The position numbers and the translations under genes were made by a program. Below, piece after piece: positions 11,707 through 19,337 of a DNA stretch of 22,435 bases. The stretch covers positions 1 to 22,435 of IMG/VR virus record IMGVR_UViG_3300021960_000569; one strand, written 5' to 3'. The notes beneath the pieces are model-generated. The model ran no database searches. It had not been told where the DNA came from and worked only from the letters and a program-made list of their open reading frames with translations. Positions within the stretch are counted from its first letter, which is position 1. Each line of letters begins with the position of its first letter. This DNA comes from a virus.

Positions 11707-11712
11707 TACAAT
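11684..11712 (+). promoter_or_regulatory. Promoter P6
   Basis: TTGACA (11684-11689), 17-base spacer, TACAAT (11707-11712) preceded by TGA (extended -10). Start near 11719, 22 bases before the next gene. The -35 and spacer overlap the end of the 156-aa gene. Confidence 0.7.
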
Positions 11713-11740
11713 ATATCTTTTTATTTAAAGAGGATTATTT

Positions 11741-11956
11741 ATGGAATTTATATTAATAGTAGTGGGGGTTGTTATATTATTAACGACAACAGTTTTGTAC
11801 ATGTACTTGGTAGATGAGGAAAAGATAGAACCACACTACCCAACTACTGCACAGCGTGGAAACTTTTGGGATGCAGAGACTAAGAAGTTTTACAAGTGGG
11901 ATGAGTTAATGGAACTTAAAAAAGAAAGAGAGGAACAAAATGACAGAACACATTGA
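11741..11956 (+). CDS. Single-span membrane protein, 71 aa
   Basis: A 71-aa protein with an N-terminal hydrophobic segment (EFILIVVGVVILLTTTVLYM, residues 2-21) followed by a charged soluble tail that contains NFWDAETKKFYKWDELMELK. The segment could be a signal anchor, with the tail in the cytoplasm or periplasm. AGAGGA lies about nine bases upstream. It overlaps the next gene by 17 bases. No family recognised; inner-membrane association is the only supported statement. Confidence 0.7.
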   Translation: MEFILIVVGVVILLTTTVLYMYLVDEEKIEPHYPTTAQRGNFWDAETKKFYKWDELMELKKEREEQNDRTH

Positions 11957-12140
11957 TGCTGTTGAACAACAGAGACAAATGCTTGAGTTAGAAAAACAAG
12001 CAAAGCGAGTTGTAGGTATTGACACAAGGTACAAAGATGGGTTATGGTATAAACAAACAGTTGACTATGCTGATGGGCGAAGGGTTACAGAGTATAGAGA
12101 TAAACGCAGAGCAACGATAGAGGAACATTATGAAAGGTGA
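11940..12140 (+). CDS. Unknown charged protein, 66 aa
   Basis: A 66-aa highly charged, mainly helical protein (MTEHIDAVEQQRQMLELEKQ, then a beta-like VVGIDTRYKDGLWYKQTVDY). AGAGAGGAAC precedes the ATG. It overlaps the membrane protein upstream by 17 bases and the next membrane protein by 11, so it is made with both and may act with them. No family recognised. Confidence 0.65.
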   Translation: MTEHIDAVEQQRQMLELEKQAKRVVGIDTRYKDGLWYKQTVDYADGRRVTEYRDKRRATIEEHYER

Positions 12141-12318
12141 AATATTTGGATTTGGAATTGGGTTAATGGTGGCTTTAATATTAATGAATGTAGTATTTAT
12201 CGTGGAAGAAGTTAAAGAACAGAAAGGACAAAGCTATGAAGTTTGTCGAGATAAACTGTTCAAAGCTTATCCACAAGAAGTAGATTACAAAAAGTGGAGG
12301 ACATGTATTAATGGCTAA
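12130..12318 (+). CDS. Membrane protein, 62 aa
   Basis: A 62-aa protein with a hydrophobic span at residues 6-25 (FGFGIGLMVALILMNVVFIV) and a charged C-terminal tail with two cysteines (C39 in YEVCRD, C59 in WRTCING). If the tail is exported, the cysteines could form a disulfide, and the arrangement would fit a small spanin- or Rz1-like or envelope protein, though no lipobox is seen. GAGGAA lies upstream; it overlaps its neighbours by 11 and 8 bases. Confidence 0.65.
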   Translation: MKGEIFGFGIGLMVALILMNVVFIVEEVKEQKGQSYEVCRDKLFKAYPQEVDYKKWRTCING

Positions 12319-12460
12319 GACATGGACGAAGAGTACACATACTTCTGCTACACAAGGCAGAGGTAAAAAGACAAGTCAAGGTAGAGGTAATGTTGCTTTC
12401 TCTACCATGAACAAGAACAAGAAAAGCAACTTCAAAAAATATCGAGGGCAAGGAAAATGA
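12311..12460 (+). CDS. Small basic protein, 49 aa
   Basis: A 49-aa frame from ATG 12311 to TGA 12458-12460, preceded by GGAGG about 12 bases upstream and ending in an ATGA overlap with the next gene. The product (MAKTWTKSTHTSATQGRGKK, then TSQGRGNVAF...) is rich in Lys, Ser, Thr, Gly and Gln, has two QGRG repeats and is likely disordered. Its charge suggests nucleic-acid binding. The overlaps on both sides make it a real gene. Confidence 0.65.
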   Translation: MAKTWTKSTHTSATQGRGKKTSQGRGNVAFSTMNKNKKSNFKKYRGQGK

Positions 12461-12696
12461 ATATTAAAATATTAAAAAACAAAGTAACTATTGAATTGAC
12501 TACAAGCGAGTATGATGATATGTTCAAATACATTAACAAACTTAGAAGCATGTTATCTACTTTGCATGAGACAAATGATTTGTGGTTGTCTGATGTTCAT
12601 AATTTAGACAGTTTACAATATGATTTGGTTAATCTATTAGATGCTAAATGGGATGCTGGTAGTTATAGATATGTTAAACGAGGGCAAGGTAAATGA
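12457..12696 (+). CDS. Unknown protein, 79 aa
   Basis: A 79-aa protein with a strand-helix N-terminus (NIKILKNKVTIELTTSEYDD) and a helical body with alternating Leu (LRSMLSTLHETNDLWL). It is coupled to the previous gene by an ATGA overlap and to the next by four bases. The EIEL/EYDD pattern and size recall the 63-aa protein that follows (both start with a short beta strand, then helix and a C-terminal acidic helix), so the two may be distant relatives. Function unknown. Confidence 0.65.
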   Translation: MNIKILKNKVTIELTTSEYDDMFKYINKLRSMLSTLHETNDLWLSDVHNLDSLQYDLVNLLDAKWDAGSYRYVKRGQGK

Positions 12697-12884
12697 ATGA
12701 GAAACAAATAACAATTAAAATTCCAGCAAGACATTTAGAATGGATTAAAAAGAACTATAGTAAATCTAGAAGTGGTGTGACCAGTTTGTTTGAGTATGGT
12801 GGTATAGATATCCAAGAGGTACATGCCATAGCAGACTTACTGTATCATCTTAATGAAGCATTTGAAATTGAAGGTGGTGAATGA
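12693..12884 (+). CDS. Unknown protein, 63 aa
   Basis: A 63-aa protein (MNEKQITIKIPARHLEWIKK ... LLYHLNEAFEIEGGE) beginning with a beta strand and followed by helices. No motif of known function. It overlaps the preceding and following genes by four bases each (ATGA), so it sits inside a translationally coupled chain from 12130 to 13596. Confidence 0.65.
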   Translation: MNEKQITIKIPARHLEWIKKNYSKSRSGVTSLFEYGGIDIQEVHAIADLLYHLNEAFEIEGGE

Positions 12885-13378
12885 ACATATTTTATTTTGA
12901 TGAGTGTCCTACTATATCAGCAGAAGCACAGCCTGATAAGATGTTAGTCAAGATGCCACTGGAAACAGCACAGATGTTATGCACAGCACACCGAGAACTA
13001 GATGGTGATGAGTATGCAGATGCTAATGGACTTTACAAACGTGCATACTGGAATCATCCATGTACTATATGGGCTAGAGAATCTAGCTCTAATTACTCGT
13101 GGTTATACAAACACTTCTTAGCATTAGGACTTGAGTATGAGTACAGGTATGGTAGGAAACATGCAAGTGTGGTCAAGCTAGAAGAACCGTTGAGTAAGAT
13201 GCCTGACAACATTACACATACAAGTCTGACACCACTAGCACAGGCTATGCCTGAGGAGTATAAGAATGAGGATGCTATTATTGCTTATCGTGATTACTGC
13301 ATTAACGAAAAACACTATGCCAAATGGGAACGCAATAGAGCTAAGCCTATATGGTGGTCAACACAGGAGGTTGCATGA
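12881..13378 (+). CDS. Conserved phage protein, 165 aa (function unassigned)
   Basis: A 165-aa protein of a family I recognise from marine phages by its blocks: MNIFYFDECP at the N-terminus, KMLVKMPLETAQMLCTAHRE (20-39), HPCTIWARESSSNYSWLYKH (59-78), LTPLAQAMPEEYK and AIIAYRDYCINEKHYAKWER. Some relatives are labelled as pyrimidine-dimer glycosylase-like in public annotation; I have not confirmed that and see no resemblance to T4 endonuclease V. The family consensus as I recall it has CDKHVVKM; here it reads QPDKMLVKM. It is coupled by ATGA overlaps at both ends. Confidence 0.7.
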   Translation: MNIFYFDECPTISAEAQPDKMLVKMPLETAQMLCTAHRELDGDEYADANGLYKRAYWNHPCTIWARESSSNYSWLYKHFLALGLEYEYRYGRKHASVVKLEEPLSKMPDNITHTSLTPLAQAMPEEYKNEDAIIAYRDYCINEKHYAKWERNRAKPIWWSTQEVA

Positions 13379-13596
13379 ACTACATATACGAAAGGATGAT
13401 GGCTGAAGGAGAGACAGCTATCTTTGACCGAAATGAACTCAGAAAGTTTGAAAATTATGTAGCTAAAAACTATACAGAATTTTATGAAAGCAAAGCAGGA
13501 TATGAGATAGAAAAGCAAGGAGAAGAGTTCCTTGTTACGCTGTTTAAAAATCCTGTTATAACAATGGAAGATATTTTGCTTGACATTAGAGATTAA
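13375..13596 (+). CDS. Unknown acidic protein, 73 aa
   Basis: Start at ATG 13375, which overlaps the previous stop (ATGA) and has AGGAGG (13365-13370) four bases upstream; the frame is open further upstream but that start lies inside the previous gene without a comparable site. The 73-aa acidic product (MNYIYERMMAEGETAIFDRN ... FKNPVITMEDILLDIRD) is helix-rich. No family recognised. The -35 of promoter P4 lies inside its last codons. Confidence 0.65.
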   Translation: MNYIYERMMAEGETAIFDRNELRKFENYVAKNYTEFYESKAGYEIEKQGEEFLVTLFKNPVITMEDILLDIRD

Positions 13597-13608
13597 TCAG
13601 TGTATAAT
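13580..13608 (+). promoter_or_regulatory. Promoter P4 of the replication module
   Basis: TTGACA (13580-13585), 17-base spacer, TATAAT (13603-13608): perfect consensus. Start near 13615, 29 bases before the ssDNA-binding protein gene, which has AGGAGG. Confidence 0.85.
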
Positions 13609-13643
13609 GCACTCATTAAAATGCCAAAACAAAGGAGGATTAT

Positions 13644-14096
13644 ATGGCAGTATTAGAAGGAAAAGCCTACTGGGCATCAGTAACAACACCAAACACTACG
13701 TTTGAGCCTGTGTATACAGTTGACTTAGTTGTGGGAGAAGATGTTGCCGATGAGTTTCAAGCTCGTGGGTTTAAAGTAAAAGACTTATCTGTTAAGGATG
13801 AGAGTGGTGGTGCGACACCTATTGGTAGAGCACTTACAATAAAACGTAAAGTTAATGGACCAAATGGCATGGTAAGAAATGCCCCAAAACTTTTCGATAA
13901 AAATAAAGAACCATTAGATGCTATTGTTGGTAATGGCTCGACTGTTAAAGTACAGTATAACGAGTGGGAAACCGACAATAAATATGGTAGCTTTAAAGGC
14001 TTGGATTTTCAAGCTATGCAGGTACTTGATTTAGTATCTTTAAAATCACAGGATGGCTCTGAGTTAGACCCATTCGGTGATGGAGAAGAATTCTAA
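13644..14096 (+). CDS. Single-stranded DNA-binding protein, T7 gp2.5-like
   Basis: A 150-aa protein fitting the phage ssDNA-binding family of the T7 gp2.5 type. It has a beta-rich OB-fold-like body (EGKAYWASVTTPNTTFEPVY, VKVQYNEWETDNKYGSFKGL) and a final acidic tail with a terminal aromatic residue (ELDPFGDGEEF). In this family the tail binds the helicase and polymerase. It would coat template strands and coordinate the primase-helicase and polymerase encoded just downstream. It follows a perfect-consensus promoter and strong AGGAGG, and a strong terminator lies after the next gene, so it should be the most abundant product of the module. It shares one base with the 84-aa gene. Confidence 0.8.
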   Translation: MAVLEGKAYWASVTTPNTTFEPVYTVDLVVGEDVADEFQARGFKVKDLSVKDESGGATPIGRALTIKRKVNGPNGMVRNAPKLFDKNKEPLDAIVGNGSTVKVQYNEWETDNKYGSFKGLDFQAMQVLDLVSLKSQDGSELDPFGDGEEF

Positions 14097-14350
14097 TGAT
14101 AATTACCATCAACAATGACGAGGGGACTACAAACTTTGATGTAAATAATATTAGTGACGATGCTGTAAAGCAAGAAGCAACTGTTATTGTACAAAAAGTA
14201 GGTAATTTGCAAGTCGTAATCGAGGCTTTAGATTTTGCTAGTCGTACTCATAGAGCTAACTTGGAAGAGTTGCTTAAGGGTAGAGACGAAGCTATTGTTG
14301 AGTCTGAGCCCGAGCCCGATGTAGTAGAAGAAGATTCAGACGAATCCTAA
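14096..14350 (+). CDS. Acidic protein, 84 aa, unknown
   Basis: An 84-aa protein with a helix-rich centre (VQKVGNLQVVIEALDFASRT) and a very acidic C-terminal tail (ESEPEPDVVEEDSDES). It is coupled to the ssDNA-binding protein by a one-base overlap (TAATG) and shares its transcript up to the terminator at 14371. The acidic tail could mimic DNA or compete for the same binding sites as the ssDNA-binding protein tail, which is speculation. No family recognised. Confidence 0.65.
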   Translation: MIITINNDEGTTNFDVNNISDDAVKQEATVIVQKVGNLQVVIEALDFASRTHRANLEELLKGRDEAIVESEPEPDVVEEDSDES

Positions 14351-14370
14351 TTGCTACATCTATCTCCAAC

Positions 14371-14406
14371 AAAGCCTCTCTATTTTAGGGAGGCTTTTCT
14401 TTTTAT
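14371..14406 (+). terminator. Strong intrinsic terminator before the primase-helicase gene
   Basis: AAAGCCTCTCT (14371-14381) pairs with AGGGAGGCTTT (14387-14397) with one G-T pair and a 5-base loop, followed by a T-rich run (TTTTCTTTTT). It ends only about 12 bases before the primase-helicase start. I see no strong promoter between it and that gene. Confidence 0.9.
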
Positions 14407-14417
14407 AGGAATTAATT

Positions 14418-16079
14418 ATGAATCAAAGTAAATTTGTAAAGTATCATGTGCCTTGTCCCGAGTGTAAAAGCACAGATGCATGTTCAATAAACGAGGATGG
14501 TTCAGCTAAATGTTTTAGTTGTGATGCCTTTTTTCCTAAATATTCAAACGGAACAGTTATGTCTACAGAAAATTATAATAAATCCACACCCACACCTAAA
14601 GTTTTGAATGCTCATGGTGGTATTTTTGCAAAGCTAACCGACAGAAATATAAGCAAAGAGACAGCAGAAAAGTTTGGTGTCAAGGTTGTTTATGATGGGG
14701 CAGGTCAATTAGCACAGCACCTGTATCCATTCTATATAAATCATGAACAGTGTGCTACGAAGATTAGATACATACGAGACAAACGTTTCTCTTTTGAGGG
14801 GACAATACAGGGCTCGGGATTATTTGGACAAAATTTATTTAAAGAGGGTGGTAAATACTTGACAATTGTTGAGGGTGAATGTGATGCTATGGCTACCTAT
14901 GAATTGTTAGGTAGTAAGTGGGCAGTTGTTTCCATTAAACGTGGTGCTGCTTCAGCAGTCACAGACATTAAAGAAAGCATTGAGTATGTCGAAAGTTTTG
15001 ATAATGTTGTGATATGTTTTGATAAAGATAAGGCAGGAGAAGATGCTGCAAAGAAAGTCGCAACAATACTTAAGCCCGGCAAAGCAAAGATTGTTACGCT
15101 TCCTAATGGGTACAAAGACCCTAACGATATGCTGAACAAAGGAAGACACCAAGAGTTTACAAGAGCTTGGTGGGATGCACAAGTTTATACACCGAGTGGG
15201 ATTATTCGAGTGGCTGATAAACAAAAAGAGTTTCTTAATCGTGAACAGAAACAAAGTGTTCCGTATCCTTGGGATGGTTTAAACAAAAAACTTCTTGGTC
15301 TGAGAGCAGGAGAGCTTGTAACTCTTACAGGTGGAACAGGGCTAGGTAAGTCGAGTGTTACTCGTGAGTTAGAACATTGGTTAATAAAAGAAACAAATGA
15401 CAATGTTGGAGTCATTGCTTTGGAAGAAGATTGGAAACGTACAGTGGATGGTATCCTTTCTATTGAAGCAAACGATAAACTATACATTGACAGTACTCGT
15501 AATAGTTACACAGAGAATCAATTGACAAATATGTTTGACAGAGTTTTTGCAAACGATAGAGTATTTATTCATGCTCACTTTGGTGCTAATGATATTGAAG
15601 AAATCTTTGCTAAGCTACGCTACCTTATTGTGGGTTGTGATTGTAAGTGGGTAGTTGTAGACCATCTACACATGCTTGTTAGTTCAATGCTTGATGGTGA
15701 TGAACGTAAAGCTATTGATAGTATTATGCACAGACTACGTAGCATGGTAGAAGAAACAGGTGCAGGGATTATCCTTGTCTCTCACCTTAGAAGAGTTGAA
15801 GGAAACAAAGGACATGAGAATGGTATTACTGTAAGTCTTTCACACTTACGTGGTTCAAATAGTATAGCCCAATTATCAGATTGCGTGATTGCCCTCGAAA
15901 GAAATCAACAATCGGATGATGATTTAGAATCTCGCACAACGAATCTTCGTGTGTTGAAGTCTAGATATACAGGAGATGTTGGCAACGCTACATCTTTAGT
16001 GTATAATAAAGACACTGGGAGATTACATGAGTATGAAGACTCAGAGTTATTACATGACAGTGATGCCATTCCATTTTAG
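14418..16079 (+). CDS. Bifunctional DNA primase-helicase, T7 gp4-like
   Basis: A 553-aa protein of near-identical length to T7 gp4 (566 aa). Zinc-binding domain C13/C16 and C32/C35; TOPRIM primase with VEGECDA (E152) and CFDKDKAG (D202, D204); helicase with Walker A GGTGLGKSS (305-313), E336/E337 in ALEEDW, Walker B VVVDHLHML (D415), VSHLRR (454-459) and an arginine-finger region RGSNSIAQLSDC (478-489). The C-terminus is acidic and ends in Phe (DSDAIPF), like gp4, where it contacts polymerase. It would unwind the fork and lay primers for the lagging strand. The gene follows a strong terminator, so it may be expressed by read-through at lower level than the ssDNA-binding protein. Confidence 0.95.
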   Translation: MNQSKFVKYHVPCPECKSTDACSINEDGSAKCFSCDAFFPKYSNGTVMSTENYNKSTPTPKVLNAHGGIFAKLTDRNISKETAEKFGVKVVYDGAGQLAQHLYPFYINHEQCATKIRYIRDKRFSFEGTIQGSGLFGQNLFKEGGKYLTIVEGECDAMATYELLGSKWAVVSIKRGAASAVTDIKESIEYVESFDNVVICFDKDKAGEDAAKKVATILKPGKAKIVTLPNGYKDPNDMLNKGRHQEFTRAWWDAQVYTPSGIIRVADKQKEFLNREQKQSVPYPWDGLNKKLLGLRAGELVTLTGGTGLGKSSVTRELEHWLIKETNDNVGVIALEEDWKRTVDGILSIEANDKLYIDSTRNSYTENQLTNMFDRVFANDRVFIHAHFGANDIEEIFAKLRYLIVGCDCKWVVVDHLHMLVSSMLDGDERKAIDSIMHRLRSMVEETGAGIILVSHLRRVEGNKGHENGITVSLSHLRGSNSIAQLSDCVIALERNQQSDDDLESRTTNLRVLKSRYTGDVGNATSLVYNKDTGRLHEYEDSELLHDSDAIPF

Positions 16080-16087
16080 GAGAACGT

Positions 16088-17824
16088 ATGGAATTAGTAT
16101 TTGACATTGAAGCTAATGGTTTATTTTTTGAAGCCGACACTATATGGTGTATTGTAGCTATCGATGAGAACGATAAGGTTTATTCTTTTAAACCTGACAA
16201 AATAAAAGAGGGTATAAAATTTTTACAGTCAGCCGATAAACTTATAGGTCATAATATTATTGGCTATGATATACCTGTTATTAAAAAATTATATGATATT
16301 GATTTACATAAAACAAGTAAAGTTTTAGATACTCTTATTCTTTCTAGGATTTCTAATCCAGTAAGAGAGGGAGGACATTCTATTGAAAAGTGGGGCTATC
16401 GTTTAGGTGGAGTACAAAAACAACAACATGATGATTGGTCTCAGTTTTCTGAGGAAATGTTAAGTCGTTGTATAAAAGATGTTAAAATAAATAAAACATT
16501 ATTTAATTATTTAAAAAAAGAATGTATTGGATTTTCAAAAGAATCAATTTTAATTGAACATCAAACCACAAAAATTTTACAAGAACAAACAGAAAATGGT
16601 TTCTTCTTTGATGAGAAAGAAGCTATGTTATTATTAAGTAAAATTAATAAAAGAAAAAGTGAAGTCGAAACTGAAGTACATGAAACATTTAAACCTAAAT
16701 GGGTAGACATTAAAGAAGTAAAACCAAAATTAAAAAAAGATGGTACGCTTTCAAAATCAGGATTAACCGAAATTGAATACTCGGAAAGAGTTAAAACAAA
16801 TAATATAAAAGCTTTTATGAGACAAGAATTAAAAGAATTTAATCTTGGTTCTCGACAACAGATAGGTGAATACTTAAAAGATTTTGGATGGAAACCGACA
16901 AGGTTTACTCCCACAGGTCAGCCGATTGTTGACGAAGCAACTTTAAATAAAGTAAAACATATTAAAGAAGCCGGTTTAATTGCAGAGTTTTTACTCTTAC
17001 AAAAAAGAGCTGCCCAAGTTTTATCGTGGATTGATGCTTTAAATCATGACAGAGTTCATGGTTCAGTCATATGTACTGGTGCTATCACAGGCAGGATGGC
17101 ACATCGAAGTCCAAACATGGCTCAAGTACCTGCTGTATACAGTCCTTATGGAACTGAGTGTCGAGCATGTTGGTCTGTTCCCGAAGGATACAAACTTGTA
17201 GGTGTAGATGCAAGTGGATTAGAACTAAGAATGTTAGCACACTACATGGCTGACGAGGAATACATAAATGAAATTATTAACGGAGACATTCACACAGCTA
17301 ACCAAACGTTTGCTGGACTTAAATCAAGAGATGAGGCAAAAACTTTCATCTATGCCCTCATTTACGGAGCAGGAGATGAAAAGATTGGAAGCATCATTAA
17401 AGGAAGCAGAGCAGATGGTAAACTCTTGCGAGAACGCTTTCTTAGTAGTCTACCAGCACTTGCAACTCTTAAGAACAGAGTTGATATCGCAGCAGAAAAA
17501 AAATTCCTTAAAGGATTAGATGGTCGTAAAATATTTTTAAGACATAAACATGCAGCTTTAAATACTTTATTACAAGGTGCAGGTGCTATTCTCATGAAGA
17601 AAGCATTAATTATGTTAGATAGTTTGCTTAGACTAAATACAATTGATTATAAATTTGTTGCAAACATACACGATGAGTGGCAAATTGAGGTGAAAGAATC
17701 TCAAGCAGAATTTACAGGTGAACTTGCTGTTAAAAGTATTATAGAAGCAGGTGAACATTTTAATCTTCGCTGTCCAATGGATGGTGAATACAAGATAGGA
17801 GATAATTGGAGTGAAACCCACTAA
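16088..17824 (+). CDS. DNA polymerase, family A (T7 gp5-like)
   Basis: A 578-aa replicative polymerase. The 3'-5' exonuclease has FDIEANGL (D6, E8), HNIIGYD (D61) and CIKDV (D131); the usual exo III tyrosine position (D131-4) is Arg127. The polymerase has motif A DASGLELR (374-381), motif B RDEAKTFIYALIYGAG (R414, K418, Y422, Y426) and motif C HDEW (D529). Tyr422 aligns with T7 Y526 and E. coli Phe762. A region near 253-300 (FNLGSRQQIGEYLKDFGWKP) aligns by eye with the T7 thumb. It is about 125 residues shorter than T7 gp5 (704). It starts eight bases after the primase-helicase stop and overlaps the next gene by 14 bases. Confidence 0.95.
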   Translation: MELVFDIEANGLFFEADTIWCIVAIDENDKVYSFKPDKIKEGIKFLQSADKLIGHNIIGYDIPVIKKLYDIDLHKTSKVLDTLILSRISNPVREGGHSIEKWGYRLGGVQKQQHDDWSQFSEEMLSRCIKDVKINKTLFNYLKKECIGFSKESILIEHQTTKILQEQTENGFFFDEKEAMLLLSKINKRKSEVETEVHETFKPKWVDIKEVKPKLKKDGTLSKSGLTEIEYSERVKTNNIKAFMRQELKEFNLGSRQQIGEYLKDFGWKPTRFTPTGQPIVDEATLNKVKHIKEAGLIAEFLLLQKRAAQVLSWIDALNHDRVHGSVICTGAITGRMAHRSPNMAQVPAVYSPYGTECRACWSVPEGYKLVGVDASGLELRMLAHYMADEEYINEIINGDIHTANQTFAGLKSRDEAKTFIYALIYGAGDEKIGSIIKGSRADGKLLRERFLSSLPALATLKNRVDIAAEKKFLKGLDGRKIFLRHKHAALNTLLQGAGAILMKKALIMLDSLLRLNTIDYKFVANIHDEWQIEVKESQAEFTGELAVKSIIEAGEHFNLRCPMDGEYKIGDNWSETH

Positions 17825-18236
17825 AGAAAACAGAAAAAAGTTTGACATTGACCTAGAATATGGTACAATACGTGAAGAAAAGATAGCAGACATGCTAACT
17901 AATAAAAAGATTGAAGTTAAATCTGAAAAAGATTTATGGCAGAAGTCCGGAAACATATGTATTGAATATGAATCATGGGGTAAACCTTCAGGAATTAGAG
18001 CAACAGAATCTGATTACTGGTTTCATAATCTTTGTGTAGGAGACAATGAATTTTGTACTCTTGTGTTTAAAACAGATGTTCTTAGAACTATAGTAGATAA
18101 ACTTGATACATTTAAAACTGTTAGTGGTGGTGACCACAAAGCAAGTAGAATGTTTCTTGTAAATTTACAAAAACTATTTTCATCAGATGTAATTAAAGCC
18201 TTTAAGGAGGCAGACAATGAAAAAGAAACTAAATAA
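17811..18236 (+). CDS. Predicted PD-(D/E)XK-type nuclease, 141 aa
   Basis: GTG start at 17811, with AGGAG nine bases upstream; a later ATG would lose the conserved N-terminus. Residues 11-37 (FDIDLEYGTIREEKIADML then KKIEVKSE) read as a nuclease fold helix with E22/E23 followed by the E-V-K core (E35, K37). They are followed by GNICIEYESWGKPSGIRATE and DYWF, a combination I know from small phage proteins suspected to be Holliday-junction resolvase-like nucleases. The catalytic aspartate of the fold is not obvious, so the class is tentative. It overlaps the polymerase gene by 14 bases and the exonuclease gene by 20. Confidence 0.6.
   Translation: MKPTKENRKKFDIDLEYGTIREEKIADMLTNKKIEVKSEKDLWQKSGNICIEYESWGKPSGIRATESDYWFHNLCVGDNEFCTLVFKTDVLRTIVDKLDTFKTVSGGDHKASRMFLVNLQKLFSSDVIKAFKEADNEKETK
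17842..17869 (+). promoter_or_regulatory. Possible internal promoter P7
   Basis: TTGACA (17842-17847), 16-base spacer, TACAAT (17864-17869) preceded by TGG (extended -10). It lies inside the start of the 141-aa nuclease-like gene and would feed the exonuclease, resolvase and ribonucleotide reductase genes. Confidence 0.5.
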
Positions 18237-19080
18237 TTTAGTAGCAGATATTTACAGCGTATTAGATTCTCTTACCGAGGGAAACGAATTAAATATTTCA
18301 GAAGAAATGTTTGAAGAATTTGGTAAAGATATGACTGATGCGTTAAGACATTGGGCTACACCACAAAACGTAGAAGGTAAACCTGTTTTACGTATGTCAA
18401 ATGTAGGTAGACCTGAACGAAGACTTTGGTTTGATACTCACACCCAAGCTGATACGACAGAAAAATTACAACCAAGCACTCAAATTAAATTTTTGTATGG
18501 ACATTTGTTGGAAGTATTAATTTTGTTCTTTGTTAAATTATCAGGACATAAACTTACGGCACAACAAAAAGAAATAACTGTAAGTGGTATCAAAGGACAC
18601 ATGGATTGTATGATAGATGGCGAAGTTGTAGATGTTAAAACTGCTTCAGGTTATGCTTTTAAGAAATTTAAAGAAGGAACATTGGCAGAAGACGATGCGT
18701 TTGGATATCTTTCTCAGTTGGCAGGGTATGAAGCTGCAGAAAAAACTAATGCAGGTGGCTTTCTTGTTATGAATAAAGAAACAGGTGAGTTAACTATGTT
18801 TATTCCTGATGATATAGATAAGCCAAATATTAAATCTAAAATTAAAAACGTAAAAAATATTATTGCTTCAGACACTCCTCCGGATTTTTGTTACTCTCCT
18901 ATACCGGAAGGTAAAGCAGGTAATATGAAAGTTGCAAGAGGTTGTTCATGGTGTCCTCATAAGTTTGAATGTCATAAAGATGCTAACGATGGGCAGGGAT
19001 TGCGTGTGTTTAATTATGCAAAAGGACCTGTATATTTTACAAAAATTGTTAGTGAACCTAACGTGGAGGAAGTCAGATGA
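18217..19080 (+). CDS. Cas4/RecB-like exonuclease (PD-(D/E)XK, possible Fe-S)
   Basis: A 287-aa nuclease, likely the functional counterpart of T7 gp6 exonuclease. Signature: FLYGHLLE (93-99, H96, E99), GHMDCMIDGEVVDVKTAS (D130, D139, K141: the D-...-D-X-K core) and QLAGY (Q167, Y171). Four cysteines near the C-terminus (C225, C243, C246, C252 in CSWCPHKFEC) could hold an iron-sulfur cluster as in Cas4 and AddB. It would degrade host DNA, remove primers or resect ends for recombination. It begins inside the previous gene (20-base overlap) with AAGGAGG upstream and overlaps the next by four bases. Confidence 0.85.
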   Translation: MKKKLNNLVADIYSVLDSLTEGNELNISEEMFEEFGKDMTDALRHWATPQNVEGKPVLRMSNVGRPERRLWFDTHTQADTTEKLQPSTQIKFLYGHLLEVLILFFVKLSGHKLTAQQKEITVSGIKGHMDCMIDGEVVDVKTASGYAFKKFKEGTLAEDDAFGYLSQLAGYEAAEKTNAGGFLVMNKETGELTMFIPDDIDKPNIKSKIKNVKNIIASDTPPDFCYSPIPEGKAGNMKVARGCSWCPHKFECHKDANDGQGLRVFNYAKGPVYFTKIVSEPNVEEVR

Positions 19081-19337
19081 ACGGAAAAAAATCTAAAGCA
19101 ATAAGAAAAAAATCAATTGAGTTTGTTGTTGAGTGGTTAAAAACTATGCTCATAGAAGAAGAACAAAAGAAAATTTCGGTTAAAAACTATCAAAATTATA
19201 TGCCAACTGAAACTCATATGTTTGCAAACAATAAATTTTTAGTTTCTTCTTATACTCCAAGATGGTTTGGCAAGTTAATTAAACGTAAATTAAAGTCTAA
19301 ACCTCTTGACAAAATCCAGTACTCGGATATAATATAA
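19077..19337 (+). CDS. Unknown basic protein, 86 aa
   Basis: An 86-aa basic protein (MNGKKSKAIRKKSIEFVVEW ... PRWFGKLIKRKLKSKP), helical at the N-terminus with a C-terminal RWFxKLIKRKLK segment. I do not know a family. It is coupled by a four-base overlap (ATGA) to the exonuclease and by one base to the resolvase, so it probably works with one of them, possibly by DNA binding. Its last codons carry a consensus promoter (19306-19333). Confidence 0.65.
   Translation: MNGKKSKAIRKKSIEFVVEWLKTMLIEEEQKKISVKNYQNYMPTETHMFANNKFLVSSYTPRWFGKLIKRKLKSKPLDKIQYSDII
19306..19333 (+). promoter_or_regulatory. Possible promoter P8 at the resolvase start
   Basis: TTGACA (19306-19311), 16-base spacer, TATAAT (19328-19333). 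The -10 ends three bases before the resolvase ATG, so the transcript would begin inside or just past its start codon. It may serve the downstream genes instead, or be chance in AT-rich sequence. Confidence 0.45.

Noticed and set aside
12881-13378. T4 endonuclease V (pyrimidine-dimer glycosylase)
   Set aside because: No similarity to the T4 sequence as I know it; the label exists for some relatives but is not supported by motifs seen here.
14897-15487. Several minus-strand frames opposite the primase-helicase
   Set aside because: Low-complexity Ser/Leu/Cys composition typical of antisense frames and no regulatory signals; the plus strand encodes conserved motifs.
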